DNA from: Carallia brachiata
Taxonomy: Eukaryota; Streptophyta; Magnoliopsida; Malpighiales; Rhizophoraceae
Assembly: GCA_021464245.1 (NCBI GenBank)
Contig: JADCRB010000065.1
Span: forward strand, 1,806,689-1,870,688
Reading direction: 5' to 3'
DNA: 64,000 nt
Part shown: piece after piece, positions 30,551 to 42,403 of the stretch
Position numbering within the stretch: position 1 is the stretch's first letter
Layout of the letters: every line of letters begins with the position of its first letter
Notes under the pieces: model-generated
What the model saw: only the letters and a program-made list of their open reading frames with translations
Told to the model about the DNA's origin: nothing
The model's database searches: none
Made by a program: the position numbers and the translations under genes

Positions 30551-33500
30551 GACAGATTTATAAATAATTATATAAATTAGTGTTATATTATCGAAATAGA
30601 TAAATTCTATTTAAAAAATTTCACAGTGTACCAGATTTGTTATAAAAAATTTTAAAAAACGATAAACTGTCACTTTTTAAAATTAATGTTAAATTTATTA
30701 TTTTAAATAAAATTTATATTTTTTATTATATTAACTCTTTATTTATTTATTTATTTTTTCAGATTCCTATGAATGTGAATACGTATGCACAGTAACGGTA
30801 ACTTTTCTTTTCAGGAAAAGTTTAATGTTCAGAGAGAAAATTTTTAAAAAATTGTTTGAAACTGCAATTAATTGTATTTATTGTGCAATTGGTTAGATTT
30901 ATTATGTAATAAAAAGATAAATAATTTTTTTTTATTTAATTGTACTTGTAATGAAAATAATTACTTAATAAATCTAATCAATTGTATTCTGATAATTTTT
31001 CTAGCCACTTCCTCCGACTATGTAACATGACTGTTTATTTTCAAATGTGTTATGTTGTACGTCATTGAATCGGACGGCCCTGATGATGATGTTTTCCGCG
31101 TGCATATCTACGCATTCGCACAACGCTAGTTTTGTTTTGTTTGTTTTTTTTTTTTTTTTTTTGTTAAATGAGATTATATGATTATATTTAATAATAATAA
31201 ATAATAATGTAGTTTAATCTAATATATTTGACAATTTTTTATTTAATTTAATTATTTAATAATTTATATTATTTTATTGTTATGTTGAAGTCACTTATGC
31301 GAATTTAAAAATTTTTTCTTTACAAAAATTGATAAAGCGCCAATTAGCCGAAAATAGCACGAATTAGCTGTGTAATTTGGTCTGTAATCATTAATTACTT
31401 GATTAAAATAAAATATGGTAGCGTACTTGATTGAATACGAATGTTGATGACTAATTTGGCAGCCTGCTATTAAAGGTAAACTAGCATAACTGTTGGGTAC
31501 GAAAATCGCATTTGACCATAATTATTGTTCTTTTTTTTTTTTGAGTGACGATTGTACTTGTGTTTAGTGGTATGTTTATGGATTATTATTTTACGTGCAT
31601 AATGCATCTCATCTCCCTCACGAAGCTGCTTACCAGTTTTACCACATTAATTTGTATCAAAATGACAATCATACCAAATGCCCAAAGTTGGAGGTTACTG
31701 TAATTACTTGTCCGTAAAATTAGATCTTATTTATATCAACCTCTCATCGCTTAGTGTTTATCTTGATTACAAAAACGATGGGATTATCACCTTTAATATA
31801 CACTTTGAAAAGATAATACATGCGTTGATTATTTCGTTAAACTGAGTGTTTCATCTCTGGATCAGTATATTTTTTAAAAATTCTCTTATAGATATATAAG
31901 AGATTCTCACTAATAATATATAAGTTAAACTATTTATCATAGTGACTAATTTTTATTTTTTTCTATAAATTTATACTTTATTTTATTCATCCTTCATTTA
32001 AAAAAAAAATCAGATCTTACTTAAATCGTTAAATGAGCCCTTTAGCGAGCCCAATATTCAAAATCGAATGTCTTGCCGAATTGCTGCTTCAAAACTTGCC
32101 GCTAAATCGCTAATCAATGAGTGGTGATTGATGTTGATGACGACATTAATTAGAAATAAATGTCGGCGTCTAACACGTGTCGCATTGACCGCGAGCCTTA
32201 CCTTCAAAACAAAATTAAGAAACTTAAAACCGGTACAAATAACACTTATCGCTATAATCAGGAAGTGTCGTTTAATTTTATTAATATTATAACAATAAAT
32301 TTTTTATAAAAAATATTAAATAAGATATCAACAATAACTTTAACTCTTAATTTATAAATACGATGACAATATTCATGCAATACAATTTTATTTTGATAAA
32401 AAAAAAACTTATCACTAATTTAAATGATAAGTTGTATCATATAATTATGGGGAGCAATAGTATTACCCCCTCTCACCATCCCTTGGTCCCTCTTATTAAT
32501 TTCATACTCAAATAAAATAAGATGTTCGCCATAAATTTTTTTTTAACCTATATGATAATTATCTAATTTGTCTAAAGTTAAACTCTTACACGTAGTCATT
32601 TACGAGAGAGTACGAGCATCCAAAAGTGTGTGGTTACCGTGAAATCAACAGATCAATCACTAAGTACATAATAAACGCAATGTCGATGTAGATTTTTGTA
32701 ATTTCACGCCAAATCATCTTCCAATTCTTTTTTTTTTTATTCGGTGTTTGGTTGAGAAGAATAGAAAAATAGAGGTGGTTTGACGACTTTTATGAACTTA
32801 AAAAATATATTTTTTAATAATTCAGTATAATAGTCTTTTAACTATTATACATAATAAAGCGGTGTGATTCTTGATCTATGCTGCTTACCAAACTTTATGG
32901 ACACAAATCTAAGGGGTTGTTTGGAGTCCGAGAAAAGATAAAAAAAAAATAGAATGAGGAAAAAAAAAACTCATTATCATATATTTTTTGATATCATTTT
33001 TTTTTACATATTCATCGTCTATTTAAATAGTTTATTATTCTCATAACTTTTTTTTATTTTTTATCTATTATTTTATTTCTCATCTATTTATCATTAGTCT
33101 AAATATTTTTTTTCCTTTCAATTTTCTATTAAATCCTACAGGAGCCTATTGTTATTGACGCAAATTTACTTTTGATTTCGGCCATACTGGTCAGATCCTG
33201 GAAGACTTGTACCTTCATTTTTAACTTTGAAGTTTTGCTCGCAACTTAATAAAAAAATTTTGAGTCATATTATATAAATATAAAAATTAAATATAATAAT
33301 AATAATAAAATTTTATTATTAAATTTAAAGTTATTAATTATATTAAATTTATTATTTAATTAATAATTAAAAATTTAAAAATAAATTTATTATCTATTTA
33401 TATCGTAATTTTGTGTTTATCTATTTTTTTCAAAAGTTTTTTGCCGTGTAAAAAGGGTAAAAAAAAATTCATTTTACGAACGTTTGACTATCACGTGCTG

Positions 33501-33588
33501 ACCATTGAAAAGTTGCAACGTGTCCTTTGCTACAGCAGTACAAATAAATGGGACGAAAAAAGAAAAAACAAAATAGGGTTAGACTTTA

Positions 33589-33806
33589 GAGATGGAAGAG
33601 AAAGAGAAAGATAGATATAGAGAGAGAGAGAGGAGAGAGAGAATGGGGGAAAGTAAAGTAAAGACCGTGTCATAGGGAAGTTTCACCTCTCCAGTCAGTC
33701 CCCAACTAGCTTGGAAAATCTCCTTTGTTGACGGCAAAAAGAAGAGAGCCGCCCCCCTCTCTTCTCTCCCCCAATCGCTCTCCCTCTCTCTCTTTCTCTC
33801 CAGCCA
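33589..33806. repeat. Purine (GA) tract and pyrimidine (CT) tract in the PPR gene promoter/leader
   Basis: A GA-rich block (33589-33640) and a CT-rich block (33756-33806) lie about 115 bases apart and are complementary in composition. CT-rich leaders are common in plant transcripts, so the second block is probably in or near the 5' untranslated exon. Confidence 0.7.
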
Positions 33807-33833
33807 CACCCAGAAGCCTCTACACGGTCTCAG

Positions 33834-35729
33834 GTACGCCCATCACCGTTAAAGTTCGCAACTTTTCTGTATGCCAGTCCTCATTCTTTACTGGGTTTGA
33901 GCTGTTTTTTTCTGCTTCTTTTTTATTTGTTGTATTGGTTATTGGGGATTGAGAACTTGGGTTATTTGGATGTTGTTTTCTTTATTGGATGTGGAGATTT
34001 AATGCTGTTTCTTGGAGGTTCTTGATGGAGTATATGAAAAGTCTATGTCTTTGGGGGTATTTTTATCTTTATTTTTTTGTTGATTTGTTGATGTTAAAGC
34101 AGGCACTTTCATTCCAGGAACCAACGTGGCGCAAACAAAGATTCGAAATTTATGGTTAATTGAGTGAGTGTTGGTTAATTGTAGGCACTTGAAGTGTAAA
34201 CATTTCTGCTCGATTGTCTTTTGTGTGTGTGTGTGTGTGTGTGTGCAAAGAAAGCATTTTGCCTGTGGGTTACATGGTGTGCGTGGTCAAACATTTAAAT
34301 CTATTAGTTTACTTATTGGGCTTGGTTTGTAAATGTTCTTTCATTATGTGTGTGTCTGAATGGATGATTGCTTTAGTAACCTGGTTTTATTTCTGGGGTG
34401 GATATTTTGTTTCAGCAATTTTCTTTGCTTGATGTTTTGACTGCTGAAGTGACTTTGTTTTCTTGGTTGATTGGGTATATTGGAAGGTGGAAGGAACCCA
34501 AATATATAACAAGTTAACGGTCAGCAAATAGATTGTGAATTTTATCACAGCACCATTGTGATTGTTTGGAGTAGCATTTTAGTTGATACAGCTTGCTTTG
34601 ACAAGCAACCAACTTTTGTTAATGGTGCACCTTCGTTTTTATTAAGAATACTGAAATAAGAAAGAAATTTCTTTTTATTTTCTCTTCCCATTGAAAAATT
34701 TTCCCCCTTCTTTCCCGATCAGAGGGTATTGTGGCCCTCGTACTATGATTTCACCAGCAATAAGTTGTTATTGCAACTCTATGGCCTCTATATGTATTGA
34801 TTATCTTGCCGTGGTCAGTTCTATTTGCATTACTGCCATCTGCCAAACTTCCATCGATATCACTTCACCTCCTCAATATTCTTCTTTTTGTAGTTTCTGT
34901 AAATGCCGTCTCTAAGTCCCTTATTGTGTAGTAAGTTTCTCCTTGGCAGTGCAAGTTGTCCTCGTTTTCTTCTTATGTCGTGGATCATATAGCATTATGA
35001 TGGAAAGAAAAAGAACTTTCATGCCATGGTTAGATGTAAATCCAAAGCACATTACATGATTGTAGGGTCAAGTTTTTTAACTGCATCAGATGCTTTTTGG
35101 AATGGAAGTGAATAGGTTTTAGTTATCTTACCACTGAAGAACTTTTGGGTAGCAAGGGTTTTTTGTTGAGTTAGATGCAATGATAGCCTCAATTCTGACA
35201 CGAATGTATTGCATGGTTGTTATGTTTTGTGCTTGAGAAACAGTGATGTTCCATTTGAATTGATCAAGCTCTTGACATCATATTACCACTTAGGTGTAAT
35301 GCCCTGTCAAGGTCACAGCTTTTATATGATGGGGCTAGCAAAGTGTGTTCTTCTACAAGCATTGTCTTGTTACTTTTGTGACCAAGTCATGCGCTTGTGG
35401 AGGAAATCAATTTGACTGCAGTTTATCATAGGTTTTTCCTCAATTGAATTTTTACCCTCTCTTGAAATTATGCGCTGTTGATGACTCAAGTGGTTATAGT
35501 TAGTTTTGTTTGTCTTTGTGGTTTAGGATATTACATCTCTCAAAATGGTAAAAAAAATCTCTTTCAGATTGCTTGATCTGTCCATCTTTTTTATCGCTGA
35601 AATTGGCACATGAACGAAAAAATGGTGCATTTTCTTTTGTGAGATGCTCATAATGTTATCCTGTTGATACCTGTGGAAATAATCACTTTGCACAAAAATG
35701 TTATTGAGCAGGTATCACTGTAACTGCAG
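33834..35729 (+). other. Putative 5' leader intron of the PPR-SMR gene
   Basis: CTCAG|GTACGC at 33833/33834 is a good donor directly after a CT-rich leader. The T-rich interval ends at CTGCAG (35724-35729), three bases before the start codon; a second possible acceptor (GAGCAG) ends at 35711. No coding frame spans the interval. A transcript is needed to confirm it. Confidence 0.5.
34222..34245 (+). repeat. (TG)12 microsatellite in the PPR leader intron
   Basis: Uninterrupted TG units inside the putative 5' leader intron. Confidence 0.9.
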
Positions 35730-35732
35730 ATC

Positions 35733-38351
35733 ATGTTACGAGCCAAGCAGCTCAGCAACCTTTCCAGTACTGCAAGGTCATTTTTTCTTAGCGGTTCACG
35801 GTGTGGTGCAGCAGATGGTAGTTCATGTACTTGCCCTGAAGATGAAAGCTGCATTTCAAGGAAGCAGCAAACAAGGAATGGCATTCCACTTGCACAAAAG
35901 CCATCCTCCGTGGTCTCCAAACCTTCTACAAGGGTAGAAAACTCAGCTTCAGTGGATACAGTCAAATCATTGGGTTCCCACAATGCAAGCTCAACGTGTT
36001 ACTTCTCCAGCCCTAGTTGTGTCTGCTCATAATTCTTTTATTAGATCAGATTGTGTAAGTTATGCCGGTGGCATTGATGCTGTTGAAGAGGATGCGGCAC
36101 ACGCTTCTCATATGTCAGATCAGTTTATGAAAGCAGGTATCACAGCACTTAACTTTCTGTCCGATTTAGTAAACTACAAGCTTCCTATATCAGATGGAAG
36201 TGGAGTAAACTCACCTAGAAACTGTATGGTGGACCCAACCAGGCCATCTTCCAATATAAAAGCATCAAATGCAAAAGCCTCCAGGAAGGAGAACATTACC
36301 AATGTTTATCAAAAATCAGCTCCAGAGGTTTCAGCAGGGTCAAACAGGTCCGGTAGTTCTTACAATACAAACCACAAAGCCAACAAATCAAACTTTGTTA
36401 GAGGTTTTAAAGGAGTTTCAAGCAAAGCTGCGGATAATGCGTTGGAGACTCAAAGCGTGACCACAGATGCATGCGAAAAGCTGAGAGCGATCCCTCAGCA
36501 ACCAAAAGCTCAACCAAATCAGTTCGTGCCAAATTATAATGGTAGTGTTCAGAATTCAGATGCCAAAACTGGCAAGCAATTCACTGAAGGGTACAGAAAA
36601 ACCTCAAGAGTTACTAGGATGCCTGCTGGAATGGCTCCAACTGCTAGACACTTTGCAAGCACTGGACATGTTGTGGAAAATGTTTCCAACATTTTGAGGA
36701 AGCTAAGGTGGGGTTCCGCAGCAGAGGAGGCTCTTAAAAATCTTAACTGCCCAATGGATGCTTATCAGGCAAACCAAGTTCTGAAGCAGCTTCAAGATCA
36801 TAATGTTGCTCTTGGTTTCTTTTATTGGTTGAAACGACAACCAGCTTTCAGACATGATGATCATACTTACACAACCATGATTGGAATCCTTGGCCGTGCC
36901 AAACAGTTTGTTGCGATTGACAAATTGCTTGATCAGATGGTGAGAGACGGGTGTCAGCCTAATGTTGTAACATATAACCGTCTTATTCACAGTTATGGTC
37001 GTGCAAACTACCTGAATAAATCGGTTGAGGTGTTCAATCAAATGCAGGTAGCAGGCTGTGAACCTGATCGTGTCACCTACTGCACTCTCATAGACATACA
37101 TGCAAAAGCTGGGTTTCTTGATTTTGCCATGGAGATGTATCAAAGGATGCAAAAAGCTGGCCTTTCTCCTGACACATTCACTTACAGTGTTATTATAAAT
37201 TGCCTAGGAAAAGCTGGCCATTTAGCTGCTGCCCACAAGTTGTTCTGTGAGATGGTGGGTCAAGGTTGTGTTCCTAATTTAGTGACTTATAATATTATGA
37301 TAGCCTTGCAAGCCAAGGCAAGAAATTATCAGAGTGCATTAAAGCTTTACCGGGACATGCAGAATGCTGGATTTGAACCTGATAAAGTGACTTATAGCAT
37401 AGTAATGGAGGTACTCGGCCACTGTGGTTATCTTGATGAAGCTGAAGCAGTTTTTTCTGAGATGAAACAGAAAAACTGGGTTCCTGATGAGCCTGTCTTT
37501 GGCCTTCTGGTGGACTTGTGGGGGAAGGCTGGGAATGTTGAAAAGGCTTGGGAATGGTACCAGGCCATGCTTATTACTGGTTTGCGCCCAAATGTGCCCA
37601 CATGCAATTCCCTGCTAAGTGCGTTCCTAAGGGTGCACCGTCTGGCAGATGCTTATAACTTGCTACAGAGCATGGTGGATTTGGGTCTGCACCCTTCTTC
37701 GCAGACTTACACATTGCTCCTCAGTTGTTGCACAGATGCACAGTCACCTCATGATATGGGCTTTTGCTGTTCGCTTATGGCAGTCACGGGCCACCCCGCT
37801 CATGTTTTTCTAGTGTCTATGCCATCAGCGGACCTGATGGTCAAAATGTGCGGAATCACGTGAGCAATTTCTTGGATCTAATGCATAGTGAAGATAGAGA
37901 GAGCAAGAGGGGGCTTGTAGATGCAGTGGTGGATTTTCTTCACAAGTCAGGGTTGAAAGAAGAGGCTGGCTTGGTTTGGGAGGTTGCTGCAGGGAAGAAT
38001 GTGTATCCAGAAGCTGTCAAAGAGAAAAGCTCATGCTATTGGCTTATTAACCTGCATGTTATGTCTGATGGTACTGCTGTAACTGCGCTATCCAGGACAC
38101 TGGCTTGGTTTCACCGCCAGATGCTAGTGTCAGGGGTTAGTCCCAGCCGTATAGATATAGTGACTGGATGGGGTCGGCGAAGCAGGGTGACAGGATCTTC
38201 CCTGGTGAGGCAGGCAGTGCAGCAATTGCTGCATATTTTCAGCTTCCCTTTTTTCACTGAGAATGGCAATTCCGGATGTTTCATAGGATGTGGTGAGCCT
38301 CTTAGTAGGTGGCTGCTCCAGTCTTACGTGGAGCGCATGCATTTGCTGTAA
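35733..38351 (+). CDS. Pentatricopeptide-repeat protein with SMR domain (PPR-SMR), two apparent frameshifts
   Basis: Predicted organellar RNA-binding protein of the PPR-SMR class, close to Arabidopsis At1g18900/At1g74750 from memory. It would be one coding exon of about 872 codons, but the frame breaks twice. The N-terminus (MLRAKQLSNLSSTARSFFLS) is in one frame up to about 35987. The central part is one base out until about 37830. The C-terminus returns to the first frame and ends at 38351. One extra A near 35987 and one missing G after 37830 would explain both. The middle frame encodes eight full 35-residue P-type repeats starting at 36856 (36856, 36961, 37066, 37171, 37276, 37381, 37486, 37591) plus a partial ninth; a typical unit begins NVVTYNRLIHSYGRA. 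The C-terminal SMR domain has YWLINLHVMS (LDLH-like) and VTGWGRRSRV (TGxG-like). The basic, Ser/Arg-rich start suits an organelle-targeting peptide. All domain residues are present, so sequence error seems likelier than decay. Confidence 0.88.
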
Positions 38352-38894
38352 GTAACCGATGGTATTCTCCTCTCATTGTAGCACAAGAGAAATTTTGTTG
38401 CAGCAAGTAGTAGAAGCGGTATTTTTGTGTTACTGTGACAATAATTTAAGTTGAATACAATGAAAAAGGCAACTTCTTGCCGGCTTTTGATAGTCAATGC
38501 ATTGTAATGCAGCAGTAGCAAACCGTAAATTTCCATGCCCGTACCCCAATCTTCCAGAAAGTTGAGGGATTCTTTTTAACCGTTGGATCAGCGTGAAGAG
38601 GCATCTCATGTCAATGGCTATGAGTTGAATATGCCATGATGCTGTATTGTCTTTCTGCTTGCCGTGTAAATAGCAGGAAGCCATGTTTGCTTTCATTGAT
38701 GATGTTTGTTTTTAAGGAAATGTCACTTGGACAGAAGTCTTCAGTCACGAAATGACAATGATACGCATTCGAAGGATATGATTAGGGGATTCACCTGCTA
38801 TAAATGAGCAACCAAAAAAAAGTAATATATTAATAACAAATTTAAAGTATTCTCTAAACATGTGTAAGGAAAAGTAATAATCATGATTTTAACA

Positions 38895-39287
38895 TTATGT
38901 TTGGATAAGAAAGTAGAGGAAGAAGAAAGTCAGAGAAAATAATGCAACAGAGAAAACTAGAGATGGCCAAAATTTTAAATTTATTGTTTGGGAAATGGTG
39001 AAAAGTGAAGAGACGAAAAACAATATATATGAGAATGTCAATTTAACCTTCTATGATAAAAATATTACATAACTAATATAATGAAAAATAGTGATTTAGT
39101 AAGAGTGATAGGAGAATGAACAATTTCATTCCAATTTTGAAAGGGAGGAATGCATTTGGAAGTAAAGGAGATTAATTAGTGTTCGTATCTCATATTTTTA
39201 TCTTTTCAAAAAAAATTTCAAAAACATGCATTAACCTTTTTTCCTCTTTTCCCTCTATCCCCCCCGTTTTTCCTATCCTAAACACAA
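38895..39287. mobile_element. MITE-like element with short inverted ends
   Basis: The left end TTATGTTTGGATAAGAAAG pairs with the right end, whose reverse complement reads TTGTGTTTAGGATAGGAAA. AT-rich non-coding interior, no clean target duplication. Confidence 0.4.
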
Positions 39288-39782
39288 GTAGGTATGGACA
39301 CAAAAAAAAATACATACATGAGCGTCTCAGCTAAAGAAAATGAAAATTACCAAACATAAAAATATAAAATGTGTAACCATGCGTTAAAATATGTACGTGC
39401 AAAAGTCCGTTGATTCTTGGGCCTAGAGGGCCCCTTGGGCTTATGCCTTTCATGCGAGCTTTACGAAGAGCATGCAGAACATTAACAGTTTGTTTGGGAA
39501 CACTTTCTTAGGGTGGAATTCCTTCGTTAAAGAAGGAATGTGGGTGGAAATGGATTTTTGGAGGGGGGAAGGGGGGAGAAAGGAACAAATGAAACAAAAA
39601 GTTAGGGTCCCATTTGGTATGGATTAAATTTTTTATTTTATGTTTATCTTTCACAAAAAAAAAAAAACAGAAAATATGCTGGTATCATTTTTATTTTCTG
39701 TTTTTTGTTAAAAAGTTAAAAGTATTTTTCAAATAAAAAAAAGAAAAATATAAAAGATACTTTCCTATTTTATTTTTCATTT

Positions 39783-40842
39783 TCTTTTCTATACTTTTTC
39801 TCACAACATGTTCTCTTTCTATCCACCATTTTCACCGTATTTCTCTTTACTCATCCTCTCTCTATCGCTCTCTATTTTTTCTCTCTCAACTCTTTTCCTA
39901 TCTACTCATTCTCTCTACTCATTCTCTCTTTTTTCTATCTCTACCATTCTCTCTATCCTCTCTCTCTCTTTTTCTCCCTCTACGATTCTCTCTACTCATT
40001 CTCTCTCCTACCATTCTCTCAACTCATTCTCCCTCTATCCACTCTCTCTCTCATTTTTCGCCCTCAACCATTCTCTCTACTCATTCTCTCTCTATCCTCT
40101 CTTTCTCCTTTTTTCTCTCTCCACCATTCTCTCTCTACTCACACTCTCTTCTTTTTCTCGCTCGATCATTTTCTCTACTCATTCTCTGTCTACCCACACT
40201 CTCTCCCCTTTTTCTCGCTCTACCATTCTCTCTCTGCCCTCTCTCTCTCCTTTCTCTCTCTACCCAGACTCTCTCTCCTTTTTCTTGCTTTACCAGTATA
40301 TCTACTCATTCTCTCTCTACCATCTCTCTCTCTCTCATATTTTTCTGTCTCTATAATTTTCTTTGCTCATTCTTTCCCTGCCCTCTCTCTCTCTTTTTTT
40401 TTTCTCTATACCATTCTCTCTACTTATTCTTTCTCTACCTAGACTCTCTCTTTTTTTTCTTATTTTACCAGTCTCTGTCATTCTCACTCTATCCTCTCTC
40501 TCTCTATCTCTCATTTTTCTTTTTCTATCATTCTCTTTACTCATTGTTTCTCTATCCTCTCTCTCTCTTTTCTCTCTCTGTCATTCTCTCTCTACCCTCT
40601 CTCTCTCATTTTTCTCTCTTTATCATTCTGTTTACATTCATTCTCTACTCTCTCTCTCTTTTCTCTCTCTGCTATTCTCTCTACTCAATCTCTTTCTACC
40701 ATCTTTCTCTCTCATTTTTATCTCTCTACTATTATCTCTACTCATTCTCTGTCTGCCCTCTCTCTCTCCCATTTTTCTCTCCATTCATACTCTTTTTACC
40801 ATTTCTCTCACTATCATTTTTCTATCTATTTTCTTATTCTTA
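39783..40842 (+). repeat. Polypyrimidine minisatellite, about 57-bp unit, about 1.06 kb
   Basis: An almost pure C/T tract on the plus strand with scattered A. The phrase CTACTCATTCTCTCT and close variants recurs at about 39992, 40078, 40174, 40305, 40361, 40418, 40680 and 40738, with many spacings near 56-58. Between recurrences come CTCTCTCTC, then TTTTTCTC, then CTACCATT. The opposite strand is almost pure purine. Open frames of up to 182 codons here are composition artefacts. Confidence 0.9.
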
Positions 40843-41438
40843 TAAAAAAATAAAAATTGACAATAATAAATAAAAAAAATTTCAGTAAACAGTAAAAACT
40901 GAAAAACAAAAAATAAGAAATAGTGACAAAAAATTGACAGTGCTTCCAAACGAATCTTAAGATTTACCGATTTAGTTTTTTCCTTAAATCCCACTATTCT
41001 CCAATTCCCTTCCTCAAGTGGAATAGAAAAGACAAAGTTTGGCTAGCCAGGCCAATTTAATTTTTTGTTTAATTTACATTTTTAACGTTACTTTTATATT
41101 TTAATTTTTACTTTTGAAGGGTAAATTTGATATTATAACACATTATTTTCTTTCTTCTTATTTTCATTCATTTTTAAACAAAATATTTTAAATTTTCTTT
41201 GTTCATATTACATTCTTTCAAACATAAAAATGATGAAATACTCTCATTTTTTCTAATATTCATTCATTTCGCTTTCATTCCTTTTATATTCTTATTTCCC
41301 TATTCTTTTTCTCAAACAAGGGGTAAAATTCTCTCGGCCATGAAGACGAAAGCTTATCAGTGTTGCACAACTATCACGTACAAAAGCAAAACCATAACAA
41401 GGCAAGTAGACGTATGGAATTCGATAACTGCCATCGAA

Positions 41439-41682
41439 ATTGGGCATGGTGACCATTTGGTTTAGGAAGGCTGCAACACACATTTGTGGAACTAAATAGT
41501 TTATAGCTCAACTGCCCTTCTGCAAAGATATTAGCAGGTCAGATTCAAAATGAAATGAATTTGGGCACGGTGACCATTTGGTTGAAGAAAGTTGCAGCAT
41601 ACTTGTGGAACCAATTAGTCTACAGCTCAACTGCCCTTCTGCAAAGTGATTAGCATTTTAACAGGTCAGATTCAAACAAAGA
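41439..41682. repeat. Tandem duplication, two units of about 121 bp
   Basis: TGGGCATGGTGACCATTTGG at 41441 pairs with TGGGCACGGTGACCATTTGG at 41562. AGCTCAACTGCCCTTCTGCA and CAGGTCAGATTCAAA also recur in order. The second copy carries a small insertion (CATTTTAA). Confidence 0.9.
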
Positions 41683-41968
41683 ATCCGTGCCAATCTCTGG
41701 CTAGAAAAATGGAGGCAAAAAGCCCTGTCCCTTCTCAACTTGTCTCCGCTAAAGCCAAAACCTTTAGTGTGACAATTGACAAATGGGCCATTATATTGCT
41801 CCAGCATCTGCTTAGGCATTATCATGATCCTAGAAAAATTTTTTAACAACACAACCGTTGAAGTATAATGAACATGTAGTGATCTGAATTATTAGATTAT
41901 AAAATGTATATTAAATTAACAAAATAAATTATTAAATATGATTAAAGTAATTATGTATGTTTTTTATA

Positions 41969-42403
41969 GGATTAATATCAAAAAATAGCACAATATTTAC
42001 AAATTAACAAGTCTAATTCAGTTTAATTATTTTATTATAAATATAGCATAACCTTTAACAATTAACTAGTACAATTTAATTATTTTTTAACAAATCTATC
42101 ACTTTATCAGTTAAAAGTAACTGAATCTCTTAGTATACATATATGACATATATACGTTTAAAATTTAGTATAGTTTAAAACTCTCAAATGACATATATGT
42201 ATACTGAGAATTCGATTATTTTTAACTGACAGTGTGCTAGATTTGTTAAAAAATAATTGAACTGCATTAGATTTATTAATTGTTAAAAATTGTATTAGAT
42301 TTGTAAGAAAATAATTAAATTGTACTAAATTTATTAGTTTTTAAAAATTGTACTAAATTTATAAAAAAAAACTTAAAAATGGTGGTATTTTTTGATATTA
42401 ACC
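41969..42403. mobile_element. Foldback MITE with about 200-bp terminal inverted repeats
   Basis: The left end is GGATTAATATCAAAAAATA and the reverse complement of the right end is GGTTAATATCAAAAAATAC. The arms pair along most of the element: CAGTTAAAAGTAACTGAAT near 42109 pairs with a mate ending near 42225, and AGTATACATATATG pairs with CATATATGTATACT, leaving a short central loop. TTTTTTATA occurs just outside each end (41960-41968 and 42406-42414) and could be a 9-base target duplication, as made by Mutator-like elements. Confidence 0.7.

Larger units (their letters stand above)
21819..33580. other. Large gene-free region between oppositely oriented gene groups (about 11.8 kb)
   Basis: The first 200 bases are the CDPK leader and promoter, GC-rich with purine tracts. 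Beyond that I find no gene: open frames stay below 100 codons and have no recognisable domain. The region contains AT-rich dispersed-repeat copies (about 22565, 24355, 25715 inverted, 26945, 31185), a MITE-like inverted repeat at 30033-30215 with a 230-base direct duplication next to it, and repeats shared with 16388 and 59085. A less AT-rich block at 27840-28800 has broken frames on the minus strand that suggest a decayed element, but no family was recognised. The divergent orientation of CDPK and the PPR gene makes it a two-sided promoter interval. Confidence 0.65.

Noticed and set aside
36703..37152. 149-codon minus-strand frame under the PPR repeats
   Set aside because: Antisense of the regular 35-codon repeat array. 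The periodic codon pattern keeps the opposite strand free of stops.
39808..40873. Long open frames (109-182 codons) of Ser/Leu/Phe-rich sequence on both strands
   Set aside because: They are readings of the C/T minisatellite. A pyrimidine-only tract lacks the A/G needed for stop codons, so openness carries no coding information.
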